Assembly (NCBI GenBank): GCA_942159475.1
Contig: OW804094.1
Coordinates: forward strand, 126,962,755 to 127,026,754
Source: Sthenelais limicola
Taxonomy: Eukaryota > Annelida > Polychaeta > Phyllodocida > Sigalionidae
Reading direction: 5' to 3'
DNA length: 64,000 nt
Below the pieces are notes generated by a model. It was not told the origin of the DNA, made no database searches, and saw nothing but the letters and a program-made list of their open reading frames with translations. How positions within the stretch are numbered: position 1 is the stretch's first letter; every line of letters begins with the position of its first letter. Below, one piece after another: positions 20,607-29,600 of the stretch. The position numbers and the translations under genes are program-made.

Positions 20607-23600
20607 ATATATCTATCTAATCCATCTATCTTCTATCCATACATCTGTCTTGTCTGTCTTCTATCTATCTATCTATCTATCTAACTATCCATCTATGTAT
20701 TTGGGTAATTCTTCATATTTGATGCTGATGATTGTAGGAGGATGACCAGGAGGAGGGAGAGGTGCAGGAGGAAGAAGAGATGGAAACAGAAGATACAGCT
20801 GATGTTAAGTTGGCTACGTCTGATGTTAAAGGCTCGACATCCACGAAGAAGGAAGGTGAAGTACAGGATATGGAGGAGCTTCAGTTGGATGTTCCACGGG
20901 TGAGAAAGCAACTTTATATAATAATTACAGTACGATCAAAGAATCTTCAGAGAACTGGAGAAGGTGTGCGTGTGTGTGTGGGGGGGGGGGGGGGCTGTAA
21001 ATAGTTAAAGGTGCTGAGGTCCAGTGTGGGCGATAGTGACTCATATATATTGATAGATTTCTTTTTTAAAAAAGATTTCGTGTTTAACCAATACAATAAA
21101 AACAAGGATTTGTACAAGTCATCTCCATTGCCACTGTGTGTCATCATCAACAAACTTGGACTAGCAAAAATATCGATGTGCGTGTCGTGTCTCTCATGTA
21201 CATCTGTGTATCTATTGTGCCTACATTCACCTTTACGTGTCTACCAAGTGCATCATCTTTATATATCAAAAAAGCAAGGACTGTGAAATAAATGTATATC
21301 TATTGTGCCTACATAAGGACTGTCATGTCAGTAATAACTATGGCAACGGAGCAAAGAGTGCAATCGCTGACCCGCACAGAAGTCAATGAATTTGGGCAGT
21401 TTACAATATATCAGTATACCCATATTAGTAGAGTTAGTTAAGGGCAAAAATGCGAATTTTGTGATAAAATCACCAAATTTGGCACAGAGGTAGATTTTTG
21501 GATTCTCTATCATTTTGGAAGGGTCCACATTCTGAAATATGAAATTGGTTGCCATGGCAACCGATTTAAAAATGAAAAATCAGAAAAATCGTAATATAAT
21601 TTGAACTAATATACATAAATTGATGATATTTCTGGCCCACAAAAATTCCTCTTAACAATGATTAGAAAAAGAACTTTCCTCTTATAATAATTTAAATCAA
21701 ATGAACAGCATACATAGATACTCATAGAAACAATCCTATGATCGAATAATCGAAAAATATATTCAAGACCTGGAATAGCCTTGGAAAGTGCACTTTTCAG
21801 ATTGATTTGAGAGCCTTGAACCTCATCATAAGCCCCTGAAAATCTTGGAATTAGCCTTGAGTTTTAGATTCACATGAAGAATAGCACCGTTCCCCTCAGA
21901 CTCTCATGTATGGGAATTGTTTTTTACTTTTTTAAAATAAATTTATTTTGACTGGGTACAACAAGTCCTCTTGGCAAGGGTTTTTCCTCCCCCCCCCCCC
22001 CCCCCCCCACTATACAGTTACATTATTAGATATTGTGTATTTGTAAATGTAGGTTTATGTTCTAACTTTATATGTTAACTGCTTTGCCACTCAGATAGTG
22101 TTGGCAGTTGCTTTTATATTATTCACTGGGGTGTAATAATATAGTATACCATAAATTCATGAAACATTGATAAAAAAACATTGACAATGGGTTAAAGTGA
22201 ACTACATTAAGACAATGAAATTGAAACCAAGAGTTTTGAAACAATGAGTTGAGCTAGCTTATACAGCTAAGAGTAAACCTTTTGACATTTGATTCCAAAG
22301 TTTCAATATATCCGATGTTCCTCTTTCTGGGGGTGAGTTCATTCCAAGATTTAGCTGTTTTGACTATTGTTGTGTTTTTTCCTAATCTTGTTCAATTTCT
22401 GGGTATTTTTAAAACTTGAAGTTTGTCGAGTAAAGGTTGGTTCGAGTGACGAATAAGGACATCGCCATAGTTACTATACACATACGATAGGAATTCGAAG
22501 TTCTTTTTCCTTAAGTACTTTGATACTTTATGGCGATACAGAATAAAAAACAAAGGTTTAAATCAAAGTTGCGCTCTCAGTTAACATCGGTAAAAAACAA
22601 GCTAAAGATTTTCTACTTTTTATTCCGTTCTTTTCCAAACCATCCTAAGGTCTTTTGACCAACATTTTGGAGGATTTTGTCTGGCAGGGTTTTACATTTA
22701 TATTCCGGAGCCCTGCCGAAATCCATGTCCTGCCTTGGGTTACCTCACTGCAGTGAGGTCAAACAATGAGTAGATTTGGTAATATTTTGGCGTAATAGCA
22801 ATATTCCTCTTCGCTAAGGCATATAAATAGTAAATGGAACTCGTTACTAGTATTTGAATATTTATTGGACTTGGTTTCTTTGTAATCTCGGCCAATAAAT
22901 AATATTCAATTATTAGCACCTCATTCCAGTCTCTCTATACAATTTTATGGATCCAGATCCAATATGTATCAAATTATTGATCCTGTTACGGAACAATTAC
23001 ATAATAACGGAACAAAAGGTGTGGCATATTTTAGCAGCCATGCCAATTTGCTTAAATCGGCCTTGAACGTTTTAAAGACCATCGGAGACCCCTATTCTGA
23101 CGTTATCAGGGCTATAATGGCTAGATATAAAGTACCCCTTCCAACAACAGTAGCCAAAGGATTTCGCCTCTTCATAAATAAGGAGGATTTCGCAAATGAA
23201 ATGTGCGAATCACAGCGATTTACTAATTTTCATGACACACAAGATTATGGTCTCAAATTTATTATGCGCATGAAAACTGTTGGTTGCCAACCCGAGGTCC
23301 TCTGGGTTGCAATCCCCTCCTCAGCATTTCTGTATGGGCCATTAGTGATGATTTAGTGCATCCTGCTTCTTCCGAGCCATCGCTTTGGACCCAGAGGCAT
23401 TAGAGTGTTGTGGGTTGGAACCCTTCTCTGGTCACCATTTCTCCTCCACCCTAGTGCATAATAATATATAGATGTTTATCTCCATAACACAAATACAAAT
23501 GCAATATTATAGTACAATGCCAATACAATACATATGGAAAAAGGGGTATTCTCTGTAAAGAGTACAAATCTTCCGAATACCCATACATTTGGAATTATGT

Positions 23601-26600
23601 TCTATATCAATAAACAAGTATCAAAGTATGAAGTAGAAAAAACTAGAATTGAACTATATCATATATAATCATCATGTATAAACCACCATCTCATCTCATC
23701 TCTTTCCATCCAACACCATACATATATCACTTTTTTATCCCAACATCTCCAGAAACCATGTAGTGACACTTCAAGCCAGGTGCGAGATGAAAATCATCCA
23801 TATATTATATGTGTATGATCCTCGTTTGAACAGGGATGGCAACCTTCTGTAATACCTGGAAAAATAAAATAATTAAAAAAGAAAAAAAGTCGTTCTATCT
23901 AAGTAATATATATCTATACAAGTGGGTTTGACAGTCATAAATCTAGATGATGTTTTAACTGGAACCTCAGCATTACAGGCTAGATACATGTCAGACTGAC
24001 TAGTGAATAATAGTAATATTATATCAATGTATAATAATTGTATTCCTCTAAAACATTCACAAAGTTTATATGGTGTACACTGTTTATGGGGGGGGGGGGG
24101 TAAACTAGGATTTAAGGTAGTTTGAACAGTATGATTACCACAGGCCAGCTGTGTGTATGGCTGAATGTGGCTCTTTATATGCACGTTTAAGACCAATTAC
24201 TGGGCAGGGTTTAGCATCCGTTAGGGTATTTCCTCTCAACAATTATATGGTAGTATACTACCCCGAGTTAGTGGAAGACCAGCTATATGAGCTGACAGCC
24301 AGGTAAAACATACAATAAAAGAACATAACATCCAATTCCTCTGTTCACATTCGAAATCAGATACAAATTGGTCTGTGAGATTTAGATATATAAGATAATA
24401 CGGTCTAGTTAGTTCCTTAGTTGTAAATTAGTCCAAAACGCCATCTATTTGATCACAGTAGACCGTGTTACTTATTTATTTGTCTTAAGATATTCCAAGA
24501 GTGACTCTTCTACCAGATGGCACTTCTACCAGATGGCACCACATGGTAAACCTAAAGGCAGCATGTGGCGACATCTAGCCTTTACACTTTATACCCTTCC
24601 CACATATTTGGGTCAGATTTTCAGAAAATGTACAATTCACCTTACCCAATCCTCTCAAATAATCAAAATCTAATAGAAACATTACGTTCAAAATGAAGTT
24701 TAACACACAACAAGTGATGTTTTTAATCAACACAATGCAAAAGATACTTGGATATGCATAGCATTTAAATATTTCAAGTCTAATTTAGCAGAGGTTACCA
24801 AATTTGTGGAGCTGACGATTGTACATTTTCTGAAAATCTTACCCATTTACTATTTTTCCTGTCGGGATAACTGCGTCTAGATGGGATCCCTACCCCGTTC
24901 ATTATTGAATCAAAATATTCAAAATCCAATCTTAATGACATCCCTGACATGAGGATGTGAAGTCTTTAACCATACACTGATTTTAGCGCAAATCTTATAT
25001 GTAAGAAATGAGTGTATTTTGCAAAAAGACCCAACCTAGAGTATTTCTCTATTGTAACTTTGCTATTTCGCTATTATCCATGTGAAAATGCTATTACACG
25101 TAGTAGGGTCATTTTTTTCAAGTGTGCTGTTTTGCATAATGGCCATATTTCCGGGTATATCTTAAAGTACATGAGTTGAATACTAATTATTTCTGTCTCA
25201 TGCAGTTCTAGGACTAGCTCTTTCATTCCACATACAGCTTTCCATGTCCCAAACCGATATTTATTATCTAAATTTTCAAAAAAAACTTATTTTACCCCAC
25301 TTTTGGTAGGAAAAAGGAAAAACAAATCAATCATAGCATACATTTTGTGTGGAGTATCACATTCGTTTGTGAGACGTAGGTTTTTCAAATGCCTCATAGG
25401 AAAATCAATTAAAAAGTTCAGTCCCTGGGTACCATGGTGTTTAGAAAGGTTATCCATCACTTTTTCTCCAAATGTCTTCTCTCTTGTGCACGTTCGCTTT
25501 CCGCGTTCTCTTCGATGAGGGACAAGATTGAAATAGAGGTGTTAATTTTCCCATTAGTTTGTGACATCTGGGCTAATGCACCTGTCAATTGCAACCCCCA
25601 CCCCCACCCCCGGGGATATGGGCGAATGTCCTGAGCATTTTTGGAAATATGATGAAATCCCCGACTCCCAGGACAAGAAGTTTTTGCAAATTCCCCGACC
25701 CCATGGGGCACATTTTTCCCATTGTTATTGAAAAAAGAAATGTGAAAAATATAAATCCTGACGAACATTCCCCACCCAGGGGAATGTCCTTAATATTGCG
25801 ATAAACTTAGGGAAATCCCCGCCTGGGTGAGGGCATATTTTCTTGGACATCCCCCTACCTTTCCCCCCATACCCCCGGGGTGAGGGGTAGGGGATGCAAT
25901 TGATGCAAAGTGCATAACACACATACATTCATTTGATATTTGTAAATGATGCTAGACTGGAGTAGTTCAATCCTTGGGTCAATTCAAATCTCAGATAATA
26001 AGCGAACTTATTATACAGTACAGTCAACAGAGTGCTACCCTCAAACCATTATGGATGGTAAGGAGTGGGAGAGAGACAGGAGGCACACAAAGTCCCATAT
26101 ATACCCCCGTCCCATCCAAGTAGTGTGATGCAACCAACACTAATAAGATACACCAAGGGAGCAGCGACTTTCTCCACCAATTATCATGTATCTAGTATAG
26201 AAGGGTCTTTCAGTCCGCCAAATCACTTTAAAATTCACTGAAAATACACCCAATTTTTGGTGCTATTTCTCCAGTTTAAGAACTCTCCTGGTTAAGAACT
26301 AAGTCACTAATCAATTATGGATACACGATGGCAGATATAATATATCCCTCTCGATAATAGCAGGAGCATATGAATACATTGATACATAGCGTGTGGGTGT
26401 TGGCTTCTTGCCTTCTGAAGGCGTTCTATCAAGACGTAAGTCATTTACAGTATTTCCATTGACAATATAATCCTTTGCAAGTGATAGATGGCGACGTCTG
26501 ATGGTTACCGCCGCCTGCTACTAACCCCCTACTCCATATGCTACTTCATACCACCAGATGGGGCCTCCGCCTTGATGGCTAGGCTGTCTTCTCGGGAAAG

Positions 26601-29600
26601 TGGAAGAAAGAAACAACGTGTGAATCGGTATATATATATATAATACATGCTTGAAGCAAAGATGGTGGCTGTAATAAGCAGAGTCTGTTTTCTGGTACGT
26701 TTAGTCTTGATTGATGGATTGATTGATTGATTGCATCTTTTAATTGCCGAATGAAAAAGTGATCAACAGATGGGAGATTGTGTCTGACGTCTCGTCAATT
26801 TCCCCCCATCACACACCTGTGCATAAGGGAACTGTTAGCTAAAGAACTGCGGTAAATTGTGTTATTTTGTTTAATTTCTTTCATATTGTATGAATATAAA
26901 GGAGGCAAGGGATGCAAATAAGTCATAGAGATCTGCATATATATCATATATAATTGCGTGTTTGTGATTATCATTTGGAGAATGTGAATAAACCCATTCG
27001 AGATGTTTTCCATAAAATGTATAAATTTCTATAGACTGAATTATATACTGATCTATATATTATATATGCTGGATTGTTTGCAGTTCTGGGGCGAGATTGG
27101 GAAGTGGCCGGTAGTAGAAATTATAGTATACTGATTTGTCCCGGATAGGAATTGAATCCATTCCGTTTTGTTTTGAAGATTTTATTTAGACTGGGTTTAG
27201 ATATATTTATGTCCCTTTCTGGTTTCTGGCGGTTTCTTTTTTAATTCGAATCAGCTCTTACTACTACCGGTATATATATACCAGCCTTGCATCGGACCAC
27301 CACGGTCAGTGTTGTCTATGCAGTGTGGGGTGGAAGTAGGAATCAACACTATCATATATTTGTTATTTCTTTGAATTTGGAAACTTTTATTCAATACTGG
27401 ATTGGGTTAAGAGGGTATTCTCCACCCAATGGGAGGTTTTCGAGAAAAAAAAGTCGCAGATATTATCACCTTTGTCAATTACTGAAAGAGATTCGCTACT
27501 ACATGCATTATTACAGTTGTATGGTATACACAAGAAATATTCATCGAATGCTGATATATTTGATGTTAGTATGATATTGTACTTTTTTTCATGAATTAAA
27601 TTTTCATTTTCATTTTCATAACCGTCGACATTGTTATGTACACATACCATTTTTAGCCTATCGCTTGGCAATCTATCATTGGGTCAATTATTCACAGGAA
27701 TGCTCTGAAATAAAATTAGGACCATTATATATATATATAGGCTAGCTGTTAGGATATTAGAGACACCAATTGTCACGTTTAGTCCATATGAAATACAAAA
27801 TAATAAGGTGTGTATCTGCATTTTGCGATCTTTTATTGGGAACACATAAAATTAGACATTTGCAATTTATTCGTTTCATTAAATTGATCTATGATATTAA
27901 TGTTATATTTAATAATGATAACCAGTAATGCATACCCATACTATCTGAAAACTCGGGCAGAATTGTGCTTTTTTTATCAGCGTACCGTTCAATCCTTCAT
28001 GAATTTTTTGTATGTGGTGTTCAGATCAATCTTTTAGTTTTAAATTAGTTGTTTAGATATTAAATTCCAGAGATAATCATACATAAACGTAAAATATGCT
28101 CTCATTCGTTTTTAAAATGTGTATATATTACTCCCTTTTACAATGGAATGCATTAAATCACGCCCCTCTAACGTGATTATTTCGATTGTTTTCAAAATTG
28201 AATGAGTGAAGAGGGAAGAGTATTCCAAGTATGCTAGAATCGGCATTGCTGAAAACGACGTAAACACCAATACTAAAGTATTCCATATATGCGAATCATT
28301 CACTATGAGTAGCTAGTCGAGCGATCTGCGAATTGTTAATACAACTTATATATCATAAGATTATATCCTTTTATCTATAGATCTACTTACGTATACGATA
28401 CTTGTTGTCGTACAAAACATTGTTTGTTTATTCTTTTTTTTACTAAACCTAATTTGTCTTTAAATCGCATAGGACAAAGTGAGATAGAGAGTTAGACATT
28501 TTGCTTTTAATAAAGAAGCTGGTCCCTAGAGCGCATCCCCCTTGTAGATGCCCTCTAAAGTAAGAAGATTATGTATGAGAGAGCTTTACATTCTAAAGAC
28601 TTTCTGTGTAGGTATGCGCCTTTCATACAGCAGCCTCAAGGATGTGGACATGATTTGTATAGAGCTAGCCTATTAGCATTTCAAGCATTCCTGTCAATTC
28701 TCTGCACCGCTCTGTGCTAACAAAAGTTTTTCTGCTCTGGTCACTCGCTTGATCCGCATTTTCAGTCTATACTTGTTAATATTCCTCCTCTTCCCGCTGA
28801 ATCTCATTATTGTTTCCATTCACAAGGGAAAGTTTGCCGAAAGGGCCTCGCTGGCTCGGGGCCTGTGTTAGTTGATCGGCGGTTGCGGGGTGGGGTAGTG
28901 GGCGGGGTGGCCAGTTTAGGAGGCCGCACCAGTTGTTAGTAGTACATTCAGATGTCCCCTATACACTGGCTGACCGATGGCCGGCTTGATTGAGACAAAC
29001 GAGTCGCACTAGCTCCATAGTAATGCTTCAGCTTGATAGATGTCGCCATTGCTGCCGACGTGGTGTGATTGTGTTTCTTGCGCCACCTGTCGTTTTGACA
29101 AGATGGATGCGCACCTGTCGCTGCTGTGAACGCGACCAGGCTTTGGACGCAGGCTTTGCCCATGGCTTGTACCTGCGCAAACACAGCACCCTGTGCTTGA
29201 TTTAGTGCCCATAGAGAAGCCCTCTAAGTGATTCATCAGGGTGGCGAGACGTTGTGTATTAGCAAGGCATTATTCAACAACCATCCATCTTCCCTGCCAA
29301 TATGTACACCCCCAGTGGCAAGGGTTCAGCTTTTAGGGGTGACAGGCCAAATACCCCGCGGTCACCACCACCTGGAGGCTCACCCTGGAGAACCGAGCGT
29401 TTGGTGGCCAGTTCTGACCAGGGACAACATGCCCCCCTGACATCAGGGCGCCCCCGAGTGGCCGCCCTATCATCTCGGGGTCAGGATGCTGCTTTAACAA
29501 GCTTAAGGAAAATGATGCTATCTGGTCCACCGGGGCCTCTCCCTAGTCTTGTTTGGCTTTGTTTAACAGTCTAAAAGCCGTCTCCAAGGCTTTGTGAGCT

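Noticed and set aside
20228..20737. TCTA array as a CRISPR or regulated repeat array
   Set aside because: It is a plain tetranucleotide microsatellite with no spacers, and the genome is eukaryotic.
29302..29574. ATG frame of 90 codons, Pro/Arg/Ser-rich, in the last intron
   Set aside because: It arises from GC-richer sequence with stops avoided by composition, and no donor or acceptor gives a phase-0 exon. It is mentioned only as part of the intronic block.
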